DNA of 64,000 bases from an uncultured Latescibacterota bacterium (GCA_951813615.1 OX638377.1:5305739-5369738); one strand, 5' to 3'; counted from the stretch's first letter, positions 26,799 through 34,954 are shown. The notes: generated by a model not told the origin, from the letters alone. A program made the numbers and translations.

Positions 26799-27566
26799 AT
26801 GATCGACCCAGCAGAACTTGGCCAAAGGATACAGGAGCGACGGAAGCAGCAGGGGCTTACACAGGAACAACTGGGGAGCGACCTATTCGTTAGTCCGCAA
26901 GCCGTTTCCAAGTGGGAGAACGGCGAGTCGCTGCCCGATATTGGGACGTTTCCAGCCTTGTGCAAAACGCTGGGCACTTCGGCCGATGCGCTGTTGGGAA
27001 TTGACGGCGAACTCGGGATTGAAACGCTCGGCACCAAATTGGCTCAACGCATTGACAACCTCAGAGACAAGGAGGAACAACATGCCGCTCTGATGACGGC
27101 ACTAGGACTTCTAGTTTTCACTTTTGATACGACGAATCAGGATTCGCTTATCTCCTATCGAACGTCGGATTCGGATTCGGGACTTGTGGGCTTCAGATTT
27201 TGGAGCCGTAGCGGCTTCGTATGCTTTGCCGGAGGCGAAGCCCTAGAAGAAGACACCCGATTGTCCGATACGGTGGATAGCCTTCGCATCCTCTTCGCGC
27301 CCGAGTGCTGGCCCGTCGTTTTCTTCCTTCTGAGAGGCCCTAAAAAGTTTGCTGCATTGCTGGCAGCAGATCTGGCCGAGTCTTCGCAGGCACTGGCGGA
27401 TGTACTTGACAAACTGATTGAAGCGGGACTGTTGGTGCAAGACAAGGATGGCTATCGGTTGCGAGAGGAGAATGACGGATTGCTTCTGGCGGGAATAATC
27501 AAGGCCTTTTGTCTGGCAAAAACGAAATGTGGAGCCGGCTTTGTTGAAAAAAGGGGAGTTAGCTGA
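26799..27566 (+). CDS. XRE-family transcriptional regulator
   Basis: 255 residues with GAGGAG ahead of the ATG. Residues 8-63 are a helix-turn-helix of Cro/C1 type (RIQERRKQQGLTQEQLG, then SPQAVSKWENGESLPDI). The remaining 190 residues include a winged-helix-like end (ADVLDKLIEAGLLVQDKDGYRL), perhaps an ArsR-like effector part. It may control a target nearby or in trans; a perfect inverted repeat sits in its leader. The 3' end carries a short imperfect repeat of the sequence just past its stop (near 27497 and 27570). Confidence 0.83.
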   Translation: MIDPAELGQRIQERRKQQGLTQEQLGSDLFVSPQAVSKWENGESLPDIGTFPALCKTLGTSADALLGIDGELGIETLGTKLAQRIDNLRDKEEQHAALMTALGLLVFTFDTTNQDSLISYRTSDSDSGLVGFRFWSRSGFVCFAGGEALEEDTRLSDTVDSLRILFAPECWPVVFFLLRGPKKFAALLAADLAESSQALADVLDKLIEAGLLVQDKDGYRLREENDGLLLAGIIKAFCLAKTKCGAGFVEKRGVS

Positions 27567-27693
27567 ATAGGGAATGATCAAGGCTCTTTGTCTGGCGAGC
27601 TTGAGAGAGGATATTAGGAGAGGTACACTCGTGAATCGCACGACGGGATGGGAAGTCCGTCGATGGCTCGTCAGGTCGCCAACCCCGACAGCA

Positions 27694-28080
27694 TTAGGCG
27701 AGTTCGAGGTCCGTCTGCGAGAAGTCGTTCCCCGTGCAGAGGAGTGGCTCGCCAGCGAGTTGGGCCGTAGCGTAGGCGGCGCAATCCCCAAAGTTGAGTG
27801 CCGCGGGATGGCGCCCTTTGCCGTAGCTCAGCCAGGCCTGATGGGCCGCGGAGTAGTGGGCCTGACTGAATGGGATTGCGACGGTGTCGGTCTCCTGGAT
27901 GAAGCGAGCGAGAATCCCCTGAGCGTTGCGTTCAAGGCGAGCCGACAGCACAATGGCGGCTTCGAGCAGAGTAAGTGTGCCTACACCGAGGCTAGGCGCG
28001 GCGGCGAGCTTGGACTGAAGGACTTCGTGCTCCGGTTCCTGGAGTAGGATGGCAACGATCGCCGAGGAGTCGAGGATCAT
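27694..28080 (-). CDS. VapC-type PIN-domain ribonuclease toxin
   Basis: 128 residues. PIN-domain acidic residues are visible: D4 (MILDSSAIVAIL), E in LTLLEAAIVLS, D in LNFGDCAAYATA and D in CTGNDF, the last two in the usual C-terminal position. The family cleaves RNA with Mg2+. The start overlaps the stop of the antitoxin gene, the typical vapBC order of antitoxin first. Confidence 0.92.
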   Translation of the reverse strand: MILDSSAIVAILLQEPEHEVLQSKLAAAPSLGVGTLTLLEAAIVLSARLERNAQGILARFIQETDTVAIPFSQAHYSAAHQAWLSYGKGRHPAALNFGDCAAYATAQLAGEPLLCTGNDFSQTDLELA

Positions 28081-28349
28081 GCGCCGTCTTTGCCATAGCC
28101 TAAGATGTCGTCCTCTTCATCCCGGCTCAGCTTTCTACCTAGCTCCGAGGGCGGCACATAGGGCCAAACCTCCGTCTCTAGGAATCGGCGCAACCGTCCG
28201 CCACGGTCATTGGCGGCACCTTGATAGGCCAAGCGGTCGCGGCGCTCTTCCAAGGATCGGCGCACTGCCTCCGTTTTGCTCTCGCCTGTGAGAAGGGAGA
28301 CCTCCTTGATCAGCCGCTCGACGTCCTTATTCTTAATGTTCAAGCTCAT
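28077..28349 (-). CDS. VapB-type antitoxin (Rv0623/PSK-operon type)
   Basis: 90 residues. The N-terminus MSLNIKNKDVERLIKEVS, LTGESKTEAVRRSLEERRDRL matches the ribbon-helix-helix antitoxins of PSK-operon type. The C-terminal half would wrap around the toxin. It overlaps the downstream PIN toxin gene by four bases. It is expected to neutralise VapC and to repress the pair's promoter. Confidence 0.88.
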   Translation of the reverse strand: MSLNIKNKDVERLIKEVSLLTGESKTEAVRRSLEERRDRLAYQGAANDRGGRLRRFLETEVWPYVPPSELGRKLSRDEEDDILGYGKDGA

Positions 28350-28471
28350 GAAATGCCCCCCGCTGCCATTGGATCGGTCAGAGTGCTAGAAAGGTGGCGA
28401 GAAGGGCAGAAAAAGTCAACCATGGTAGAAATAGTCAACGATAATTGAGTCAAGAAGGTGAGGTTACGCCA

Positions 28472-29347
28472 ATGAAGGTGAGAAAGATCGTCTATCTGAT
28501 TCACTCAATGCTCTACAGCGACCTGGCCGCCACGGATCCGAAAACCCTGCGCAACACGAACGCCGGGATCTATCTCGAGCGCGAGTTGCTGTGCGAACGA
28601 CGTTGGCGCGCGGCGATCCGTCAACTGGAGCCGGATGCGATTTACGCTCAACTCGACGGGGGGCGAGAAATCCTCGCCTACGCCAAGCAACAACTTGGTG
28701 ACGACCGCGTTCTCGAGCCCCGCGCCGAATGGTATGATGGAATCGACCCCGAGCAGTACAGGCAGGACCTGACCGACTCGTTTTCGTCGCAGCTAGCCGA
28801 CAAGGGGCACCAGCTCGATTGCGAGACTACTGAGTTGGAGTTGTGGGGCGAGTCGTTTACTGGATGTGTCTATAGCTACGGCACCGCCCTCGGCCGACAG
28901 CTCGGTCTCAAGACTCCGGCGTTTGACAACTTTGACATGACGGTACCAGACCAACGCCTCCTTTGCAAAGCGGAGTTGGTGACCCATTTTCTGCTCCCGG
29001 ACGGTGCCACGCGAGGCTACCTCTTCGACGGTCCACTGGGCTATCCGATCGGCCTCTTCCTCGACGGGTTCAGGACGATTGACGCAGGAGCTACGGGCAA
29101 GATCAGGCTCGACCTAGACCCTAACAAAGTGATGTTGGAAAGCCCCTTGGGGATCACCCTGTATGCCCAGCTCAGCATCGACCGACCCAATCGCAAGATC
29201 CCCGTACACCCCACGCGCGACTTTGACGGCATAACGGCTACCGCCACCGGGCTGGAAATACCACGGGGTAGCGAGCACTCTATTCTGGGTGTTCTGATGA
29301 GCCCGGCTGACTTGCTCGCGGCGATGCAAACCGCCACCGTCTGTTAG
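28472..29347 (+). CDS. conserved-looking protein of unknown function
   Basis: About 291 residues from the ATG at 28472 (GTGAGG upstream); a start at 28445 is possible. It is soluble, with no signal peptide or membrane helix. It begins MKVRKIVYLIHSMLYS and contains several Cys and His residues (LLCERRW, GHQLDCETTE, TGCVYSYG) without an obvious metal motif. Codon use fits the neighbouring genes. It is not recognised. It stands alone between two toxin-antitoxin loci. Confidence 0.65.
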   Translation: MKVRKIVYLIHSMLYSDLAATDPKTLRNTNAGIYLERELLCERRWRAAIRQLEPDAIYAQLDGGREILAYAKQQLGDDRVLEPRAEWYDGIDPEQYRQDLTDSFSSQLADKGHQLDCETTELELWGESFTGCVYSYGTALGRQLGLKTPAFDNFDMTVPDQRLLCKAELVTHFLLPDGATRGYLFDGPLGYPIGLFLDGFRTIDAGATGKIRLDLDPNKVMLESPLGITLYAQLSIDRPNRKIPVHPTRDFDGITATATGLEIPRGSEHSILGVLMSPADLLAAMQTATVC

Positions 29348-29377
29348 AAGGTGATGGGCACGAGCGGGCCGGGGCTT

Positions 29378-29472
29378 TTACCAACTCGCGATGAACTCGT
29401 CGATGTCCATCGCCGGCATTTCCTCAAAGCGGTACGTGGTGGGCTCCTTGCACTGGAAACCGGGGATGAGAT
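29378..29472 (-). pseudogene. possible 3' remnant of a gene cut by the toxin-antitoxin repeat
   Basis: On the minus strand, sequence ending in TAA-type stop reads PGFQCKEPTTYRFEEMPAM-DIDEFIASW. It looks like a natural protein end and stops abruptly at 29472/29473, where the duplicated toxin-antitoxin segment begins. No start is available. It could be the tail of a gene truncated when the segment arrived; the parent family is not recognised. Confidence 0.3.
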
Positions 29473-30174
29473 GAGGAGCTATGACCACCCGATACTCAGC
29501 ACCCCATCGCGTTTGGACCGTCGCCGAGGCCAAGGCGCGTTTGTCTGAAGTCCTGCGTCGCGCCGAAGAGGAAGGGCCGCAACACATCGGCAGGCGGAAG
29601 TCCTTCGTCGTAGTTCCCGCCCACGTATGGGCCGAGAAAGAATCGCAGCGCCAACCCATGGGCCAGTGGCTGGTAGCCAACATGCCCCGTGGCGCAAACC
29701 TTGAGACCACCAGAAATAGAGAGTCCCGGCGGGAAATCCCATTCGCGTCTGGAGACACAGAGTGAGCGGGTTTCTTTTAGACACCAATGTGGTCTCGGAG
29801 TTGACAAAAGACGCGCCCAATCCGCGGGTGGTCGCATTTCTGACCGAACAAGACGACTTGTGGTTATCCGCGCTAGTGCTGCATGAGTTGGAGTTCGGCT
29901 TGGAGCTGCTGCCGCCGGGACAGCGTCGCGACGGGTTGCGGTCGGTGCTGTCAGAGTTCATTGCGGCGTATGAGGATCGCATCTTGCCCTTGGAGAGGAC
30001 CGGGGCAGAGCGGGCTGCCCAATTCCGAACGCAGGCGCATCGCTGTGGTCGCGTGCTGGACTTAGGGGATGCGCTGATCGCCGGGACAGCCAACGTTCAT
30101 GGTCTCTCTGTTGCGACGCGGAACATCGGGGACTTCGCAGACCTAGACATCGACGTCATCAATCCTTGGGAAGA
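29473..30174. repeat. long direct repeat, copy 1 (toxin-antitoxin segment)
   Basis: About 700 bases nearly identical to 32102-32803, in the same orientation and 2629 bases apart. The first 500 bases match exactly and the few differences lie near the 3' end. It carries the whole antitoxin gene and almost all of the PIN toxin gene. Confidence 0.95.
29481..29765 (+). CDS. Phd/YefM-type antitoxin, copy 1
   Basis: 94 residues with GAGGAG just ahead of the ATG. TVAEAKARLSEVLRRAEEEGP is the Phd/YefM DNA-binding start, and IGRRKSFVVVPAHVW is the following strand pair. The acidic, flexible C-terminus should bind the toxin. It overlaps the toxin gene by four bases. Its protein is identical to the copy at 32110, but the vegetative-type promoter seen ahead of copy 2 is absent here. 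Confidence 0.9.
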   Translation: MTTRYSAPHRVWTVAEAKARLSEVLRRAEEEGPQHIGRRKSFVVVPAHVWAEKESQRQPMGQWLVANMPRGANLETTRNRESRREIPFASGDTE

Positions 30175-30202
30175 TGAACACGGAGTCTGCGGGACCGCAT
30201 GA
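29762..30202 (+). CDS. PIN-domain toxin (VapC/FitB type), copy 1
   Basis: 146 residues. The PIN acidic residues are D7 (LLDTNVVSEL), E in LHELEFGLELL, D in LDLGDALIAGTA and D in NIGDFADLD. It should act as an Mg2+-dependent RNase checked by the overlapping antitoxin. The last ten residues (EDEHGVCGTA) lie outside the duplicated segment and differ from copy 2. Its stop overlaps the ATG of a decayed acetyltransferase gene. Confidence 0.9.
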   Translation: MSGFLLDTNVVSELTKDAPNPRVVAFLTEQDDLWLSALVLHELEFGLELLPPGQRRDGLRSVLSEFIAAYEDRILPLERTGAERAAQFRTQAHRCGRVLDLGDALIAGTANVHGLSVATRNIGDFADLDIDVINPWEDEHGVCGTA

Positions 30203-30406
30203 CGAGCATTGAAATACGCGGTGAGAGCCCGGCGATGAAGAGGCGATCAACGAGGTAAACTGCCGGGCCTTCCGTCATGCCGACAGGGGGCAGATAGTCG
30301 ACGACATGCGTCGGGTCTATCCTCTCTACGACCGCCGGTTCTCGGTGACGGCGTGGCACAGAAGGAAATGGTCGGGTACGCACTTTTCACCGATAATCTT
30401 GGGGAT
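30199..30406 (+). pseudogene. decayed GNAT N-acetyltransferase
   Basis: The ATG at 30199 overlaps the toxin stop. Read with two frame changes (near 30230 and near 30358), the DNA gives MTSIEIRGESPG, DEEAINEVNCRAFRHADRGQ, IVDDMRRVYPLYDRRFSVTAW and KEMVGYALFT. This is the N-terminal half of a COG3153-like acetyltransferase. The CoA-binding loop and the C-terminal half are missing. It is a truncated, frameshifted relic. The remaining bases to 30490 show nothing else. Confidence 0.6.
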
Positions 30407-30490
30407 TGTTATACGATTTGCAGAGGCAGTTATTTTGCATTACAGTGCAATTTAACGTTCTCTCATTAACCTCGCAAGGAGACCTCAATC

Positions 30491-31129
30491 ATGCGATTTT
30501 TATTTTTTGCTGTTTTTGCGCTGCCTTGGCCAGCACTCGCCGCAGACGCCAACCTGTACGGCCAATGGGAAGGCGAAATGGAAGCGGCACATCTGCATCT
30601 GGGCGTGGAGAGGACAACATCCCAAATTCAGTTTGACCAAGACGGCACGTTTGAATTGCGCATCAGAACGGTATTTGTCCCAGAGTATGACTATTGGGCT
30701 AATCTGGATGGAGTCGATAGCAGCCTAGCGGAGCACGTCGATGCTACCGGCGTGCTCTTTCAGGGCCGATGGGACACCCTGTCGGACGACCAATTAATCT
30801 TGACGGCTGAGTCTGTTGCCTCGACGATAAACGATAAGGATATGTTGGAGGTAATGACCGAAGCCGTAGTCCGAACGAAGGCCATCAAGGACGGATACAA
30901 CGAGGAGGAAACTCGAATCCTTATAGATGCTGTCATCAAGTTACTAGACCCAGAAGAGATTTATGCCGAGTCTATTGCTGACTTCAATGAAGAGAATCCA
31001 CATTACTATAAACTTGAAGGTAACACGTTGGTCGCAAAAATAAACGGTCATCTTTTTTCCTTCGATAAAGTAGGAGGGGGCACTCCCGTCAAGGCTTGGT
31101 CGTGGGGGCAGATCAAATCATCTAGATAG
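30491..31129 (+). CDS. small exported protein of unknown function
   Basis: 212 residues with AAGGAG upstream. MRFLFFAVFALPWPALAAD is a signal peptide cleaved after ALA. The mature part begins NLYGQWEGEMEAAHLHLG, and has strands such as SQIQFDQDGTFELRIR and LFQGRWDTLSDDQLILT. This is the pattern of a lipocalin-like or copper-resistance-like beta-barrel found in small periplasmic proteins (GxW near the start). No firm family. Codon use is somewhat AT-richer than its neighbours. Confidence 0.7.
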   Translation: MRFLFFAVFALPWPALAADANLYGQWEGEMEAAHLHLGVERTTSQIQFDQDGTFELRIRTVFVPEYDYWANLDGVDSSLAEHVDATGVLFQGRWDTLSDDQLILTAESVASTINDKDMLEVMTEAVVRTKAIKDGYNEEETRILIDAVIKLLDPEEIYAESIADFNEENPHYYKLEGNTLVAKINGHLFSFDKVGGGTPVKAWSWGQIKSSR

Positions 31130-31223
31130 GCGACGCTTGCCCCATTGGAGGACGCGCTCTAATTTGGCCCAAGCATACGACAACCCTTTCCAATGGCCGC
31201 ATCAGCCGCATCGGAGAAACCCC

Positions 31224-32027
31224 ATGTTGACCGACCAGCAACTGCAGCACTTCCGAACCTTCGGCTTCGTCACCCTGCGCAAGCTGTTCACCCCAGAAGA
31301 GGTCGAGATTCTGCGCGAGGAGTACGAGTCCGAGCTCGACCACGTGTACGCCGATCAGCCCTTCAAGGGGGAGACGCGCTACTGGACGATGATGCTGCAT
31401 CCGCGCACCCCCCTGTACGCCAGCCTGCTCGAAGACGAACGCTTCTGCGGCGTGGCCGAGCAGCTCTACGGCGACGACGTCATCGGCATCGGCACTGATG
31501 CCAACCGCTATGTCGGCGATACGAGATGGCATCCCGATCATAGGGCCGATCCATCCGCGGATTGCTTCGGCGTCAAGTTCGCCTTCTACCTCGACCCGGT
31601 TGATGCCGAGAGCGGCGCCCTGCGGCTCATTCCCGGTTCGCACCGGCGCGAGTTCCACGATCAGTTGCACGACAACCTGAACTCTCTCGAGATCGACGTG
31701 GCCGACGTCCCCGCCTACGTCTGCCAGTCGGAGCCGGGCGACGTGGTGGCCTTTGACATGCGCTGCTGGCACGCCAGTAGTGGCGGCGCTGCGGGCCGCC
31801 GCATGTGCACCTGTGTGTACTACAACAATCCCAAGGGCGAAGCCGAAGAGGCCGCCACTCGTGAACGCGCCGTCAGCTCAAAGGAGACGCCCGCGCACTT
31901 CGGGCGAGCGGAACAGCCTATGTACCCGCTCGAATGGCTGCGGAACCCTTCCGGTAGCCCCAAGCGAGGGCGCTGGCTGAGGCGCATGGCCGAGCTCGGG
32001 TACTTCGAACTGCCCGCCGTCCCTTGA
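31224..32027 (+). CDS. PhyH-family Fe(II)/2-oxoglutarate dioxygenase
   Basis: 267 residues from the ATG at 31224; the N-terminus MLTDQQLQHFRTFGFVTLRK is the usual PhyH start. The iron ligands are H103-x-D105 (RWHPDH) and about H183 (RCWHASSGG), with Arg of the 2-oxoglutarate site just after (AAGRRMCT). The length is normal. It sits between the two copies of the duplicated toxin-antitoxin segment, on the same strand. The substrate is unknown. Confidence 0.88.
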   Translation: MLTDQQLQHFRTFGFVTLRKLFTPEEVEILREEYESELDHVYADQPFKGETRYWTMMLHPRTPLYASLLEDERFCGVAEQLYGDDVIGIGTDANRYVGDTRWHPDHRADPSADCFGVKFAFYLDPVDAESGALRLIPGSHRREFHDQLHDNLNSLEIDVADVPAYVCQSEPGDVVAFDMRCWHASSGGAAGRRMCTCVYYNNPKGEAEEAATRERAVSSKETPAHFGRAEQPMYPLEWLRNPSGSPKRGRWLRRMAELGYFELPAVP

Positions 32028-32049
32028 GCGCCCAGATCGCAACAAAGCA

Positions 32050-32078
32050 TTGATGCGACAGCCAACATAGTCTATATT
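32050..32078 (+). promoter_or_regulatory. candidate sigma70-type promoter for toxin-antitoxin copy 2
   Basis: TTGATG (32050-32055) and TATATT (32073-32078) are separated by 17 bases and lie about 32 bases ahead of the antitoxin ATG. Both hexamers are close to the vegetative consensus. Confidence 0.5.
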
Positions 32079-32101
32079 GGACTATAACGGCAACCCAGCT
32101 A

Positions 32102-32803
32102 GAGGAGCTATGACCACCCGATACTCAGCACCCCATCGCGTTTGGACCGTCGCCGAGGCCAAGGCGCGTTTGTCTGAAGTCCTGCGTCGCGCCGAAGAGG
32201 AAGGGCCGCAACACATCGGCAGGCGGAAGTCCTTCGTCGTAGTTCCCGCCCACGTATGGGCCGAGAAAGAATCGCAGCGCCAACCCATGGGCCAGTGGCT
32301 GGTAGCCAACATGCCCCGTGGCGCAAACCTTGAGACCACCAGAAATAGAGAGTCCCGGCGGGAAATCCCATTCGCGTCTGGAGACACAGAGTGAGCGGGT
32401 TTCTTTTAGACACCAATGTGGTCTCGGAGTTGACAAAAGACGCGCCCAATCCGCGGGTGGTCGCATTTCTGACCGAACAAGACGACTTGTGGTTATCCGC
32501 GCTAGTGCTGCATGAGTTGGAGTTCGGCTTGGAGCTGCTGCCGCCGGGACAGCGTCGCGACGGGTTGCGGTCGGTGTTGTCAGAGTTCATTGCGGCGTAT
32601 GAGGATCGCATCTTGCCCTTGGAGAGGACCGGGGCAGAGCGGGCTGCCCAATTCCGGGCGCAGGCGCATCGCTGTGGTCGCGTGCTGGACTTGGGAGATG
32701 CGCTGATCGCCGGGACAGCCAACGTTCATGGTCTCTCTGTTGCGACGCGGAACATCGGGGACTTCGCAGACCTAGACGTCGACGTCACCAACCCTTGGGG
32801 AGA
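32102..32803. repeat. long direct repeat, copy 2 (toxin-antitoxin segment)
   Basis: Second copy of the segment at 29473-30174. Differences seen are single bases in the toxin gene (one C to T near 32578, two bases near 32657, two near 32693-32696, and several in the last 35 bases). Confidence 0.95.
32110..32394 (+). CDS. Phd/YefM-type antitoxin, copy 2
   Basis: 94 residues, identical in protein sequence to the copy at 29481. An in-frame start at 32077 exists, but GAGGAG sits directly ahead of 32110. A well-formed promoter lies just upstream, so this copy may be the actively transcribed one. It overlaps the toxin start by four bases. Confidence 0.9.
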   Translation: MTTRYSAPHRVWTVAEAKARLSEVLRRAEEEGPQHIGRRKSFVVVPAHVWAEKESQRQPMGQWLVANMPRGANLETTRNRESRREIPFASGDTE

Positions 32804-32903
32804 CGCCTCGACCACCCCCAACAAATCCACCGTCGAAGCGGGCGAGGATAGTGCCGACCCACAGGAACAGGAGACTGGAAATAATGCAGGATGTGGCGAA
32901 TAA
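32391..32903 (+). CDS. PIN-domain toxin (VapC/FitB type), copy 2, with extended tail
   Basis: 170 residues. The PIN core is the same as copy 1 except for a Thr-to-Ala change and two changes in the last core strand (DLDVDVTNPW). Beyond the end of the repeat the frame continues into unrelated DNA for about 34 residues (GDASTTPNKSTVEAGE and on), an acidic low-complexity tail that is not part of the family. The tail overlaps the start of the next phyH gene by 20 bases. It looks like a read-through made at the duplication junction. Confidence 0.87.
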   Translation: MSGFLLDTNVVSELTKDAPNPRVVAFLTEQDDLWLSALVLHELEFGLELLPPGQRRDGLRSVLSEFIAAYEDRILPLERTGAERAAQFRAQAHRCGRVLDLGDALIAGTANVHGLSVATRNIGDFADLDVDVTNPWGDASTTPNKSTVEAGEDSADPQEQETGNNAGCGE

Positions 32904-33606
32904 ACTGGACCAATTGGAGCGCGACGGCTACGTCTTGATCGAAGGGGCCTTGAGTCTCCAAGAGACGGAACTGGTGCGCCAGCGGGTGGACCACGCGCGC
33001 GCAATGGGTTGGGAGGAAGGCTTGAATGCCGTGGGCAATATGTGGTTCGATTCGCTCTTGGACCGCGAGCCTGAAACCTTCGCCCCCTTGGTGAGCCATC
33101 CGAGCGTGCGCCCTTATTTGGAGGGCATGATGGGCAAGCAGTGCCAGCTACGCAGCCTGCGGGCGCACATCAATCCGGGGCCGTACCTGCAGGAGTGGCA
33201 CATGGATTTCTACGGCTACTGGGAGGAAAAGCGCCAAGTCGAGCTATACCGCTTGGCGGCTCAGCCCGTAGGGGTTAATACGACCTATTACCTGCAGGAC
33301 AACGGGCCGGGAAACGGTCACCTCAAATACGTCGAAAACGGCCATTTGCAGGAGCCTCCCCATCTCTACCCCATGGACCGTCCTAAGTTCGAGGCTTGGT
33401 GTGACGCCCAAAAGCACGTTGTCCTCTATCCCAAGGCGGGCGACTGCGTCGTCTTTTTGAGCCACATACCGCATCAAGGGGCCAAAGAGCGCGACGATAT
33501 GGAGCGCAGCAATGTGGTGTGTCACTACCAGATGACGCCGATGTACGAGGGCATCTGGCACGTGTCGCGGCCTAGGGGGTACGACGGCACCTTTCCCTTT
33601 GTCTAA
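32884..33606 (+). CDS. PhyH-family Fe(II)/2-oxoglutarate dioxygenase
   Basis: 240 residues from the ATG at 32884 (AGGAGACTGGAAATA upstream), overlapping the toxin tail. The iron site is H106-x-D108 (EWHMDFYG); the distal His is likely H197 (IPHQGAKERDD), followed by Arg near 208. It is shorter than its neighbours and keeps a long loop between strands (GPGNGHLKYVENGHL). The start inside the toxin gene suggests that the toxin-antitoxin segment landed right against this gene. Confidence 0.87.
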   Translation: MQDVANKLDQLERDGYVLIEGALSLQETELVRQRVDHARAMGWEEGLNAVGNMWFDSLLDREPETFAPLVSHPSVRPYLEGMMGKQCQLRSLRAHINPGPYLQEWHMDFYGYWEEKRQVELYRLAAQPVGVNTTYYLQDNGPGNGHLKYVENGHLQEPPHLYPMDRPKFEAWCDAQKHVVLYPKAGDCVVFLSHIPHQGAKERDDMERSNVVCHYQMTPMYEGIWHVSRPRGYDGTFPFV

Positions 33607-33613
33607 AGGAATT

Positions 33614-33664
33614 TTTCACACGGCTACCAATTCTGGGTAGTCCGGCCCTTGGAGAACTTCGCCC
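33614..33664. repeat. 51-bp direct repeat, left copy, flanking the protease island
   Basis: Identical but for one base to 34955-35005. The right copy is the 3' end of an intact phyH gene including its stop codon. This left copy stands alone, with unrelated DNA on both sides. Confidence 0.9.
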
Positions 33665-33718
33665 TCTTGGATAGACTCAGTGCTCTTAGGGTGGACACGA
33701 AGTACGAGGAATAGCCGA

Positions 33719-34738
33719 TTATTCAAAGTCTTCAAAAGGGATTTCGACATCCAGTCCCATATCCGCAACGGCCTTGAGAATTATATGGGAAGGGACGCCA
33801 GCATAATGAGGCGAAAACGCCGAATCCTTCTCATCATTGGATTTCATCGTCAAATCCTCAGACGAAATGCCCACGACATACCCATCCTCCGAAATCACTG
33901 GGCCTCCACTGTTTCCTGGTCGAGAAATTGCGGAGTACAAGAATAGGCTTTCACCTTGCAACGAAACCACCGACTCGCTGGTAACCGCTCCAGGTTGCAT
34001 AGTCAGCGGAGCTTCTCTAGTGCACGGTATCTTGGGATATCCAAGTGTAAAAACGGTCTGGGCGATGACAGGTGGCTGAAAAACAAGTCCGGCTACAGGC
34101 TTCAAAGGCTCGTCTACACGAATCACGGCCACATCATCTTTTTTGTGTTTGTAGACAGACTTCTCATCAACAGTGCATTCAAAACCTTGAAACTTCTGCA
34201 TGCGGTCAAGTCGCATATCGCATACGACGTGACGGCACGTAAGGATGTGATGAGGATGAAAGATGAAGCCGGTGCCAGCTTTAACATTCCCGTCTTTGTT
34301 CTTTCCCGTGATGTGGACAACTCCTGGAGCACTCAGATGAAAAAGAAAATCGGCTCCAAGAGCCGGAGCAAGCCAAAAGTGTCCCTGACGCCGAGTCTCC
34401 GAATAAGTATTTAAAAAAAGATAGATGTCGGAAAAGAACCCAAACTCGCCTGGCTTATTTCCAAGATTATGAAGTATGCCGGCAGACGACATCTTTTGTA
34501 GAATTTGACCTGCCCGAAAAACATTTGGCTTTTTATTGAAAACTTTCTTGTTTTCTAAGTACGTCATGAAATCAGTTAAATCAAAAAGCTCAGGTTTTTC
34601 GTTTGAGTTTTTGCCAATTGCGTTGCAGCTATCAGCATAGTTCACGGGGTTAAAGAATCTAACAGCCCAAACTGCTAGCGTTGTACGAGAAGTGACCCCC
34701 CAAGGGGCATTCATGGTGTCTTGATTCCAAAGCTCCAT
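33719..34738 (-). CDS. trypsin-like serine protease with N-terminal extension
   Basis: 339 residues. The catalytic triad can be read as H170 (LTCRHVV), D201 or D202 (KKDDVAVIRV) and S277 (RPGNSGGPV). The chymotrypsin fold spans about residues 130-325. The first 125 residues (LTDFMTYLENKKVFN, AGQILQKMSSAGILHNLG, FGFFSDIYLFLNTY) resemble a small winged-helix or effector-type domain. There is no signal peptide, so it acts in the cytoplasm, unlike DegP-type proteases. The gene is markedly AT-richer than its surroundings and lies between 51-bp direct repeats, both signs of transfer. A role in defence or signalling is possible but unproven. The ribosome binding site (AAGGA, 12 bases away) is weak. 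Confidence 0.82.
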   Translation of the reverse strand: MELWNQDTMNAPWGVTSRTTLAVWAVRFFNPVNYADSCNAIGKNSNEKPELFDLTDFMTYLENKKVFNKKPNVFRAGQILQKMSSAGILHNLGNKPGEFGFFSDIYLFLNTYSETRRQGHFWLAPALGADFLFHLSAPGVVHITGKNKDGNVKAGTGFIFHPHHILTCRHVVCDMRLDRMQKFQGFECTVDEKSVYKHKKDDVAVIRVDEPLKPVAGLVFQPPVIAQTVFTLGYPKIPCTREAPLTMQPGAVTSESVVSLQGESLFLYSAISRPGNSGGPVISEDGYVVGISSEDLTMKSNDEKDSAFSPHYAGVPSHIILKAVADMGLDVEIPFEDFE

Positions 34739-34954
34739 GGATGAGTTTAATCCTTATTAGTCTGGGTGTAATCCCTACAAAGTGTGCTGAGTATGCCGGT
34801 CCCACATGCTCTCACATGTAGATAATGACATTCTCCGTACCGTCGGTGATCGCAGTGATAAAGATACAGAACCGACCAAGCTCATTTCGCTTGGAATCAT
34901 GCTACGTAAGAATGGCGACAAAGAGTCCCAACAGACGCTAAAATTCAACGGCGC

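Noticed and set aside
27574..28047. 157-codon frame on the plus strand
   Set aside because: It lies antisense to the VapC-type toxin, which has clear PIN residues and is coupled to its antitoxin.
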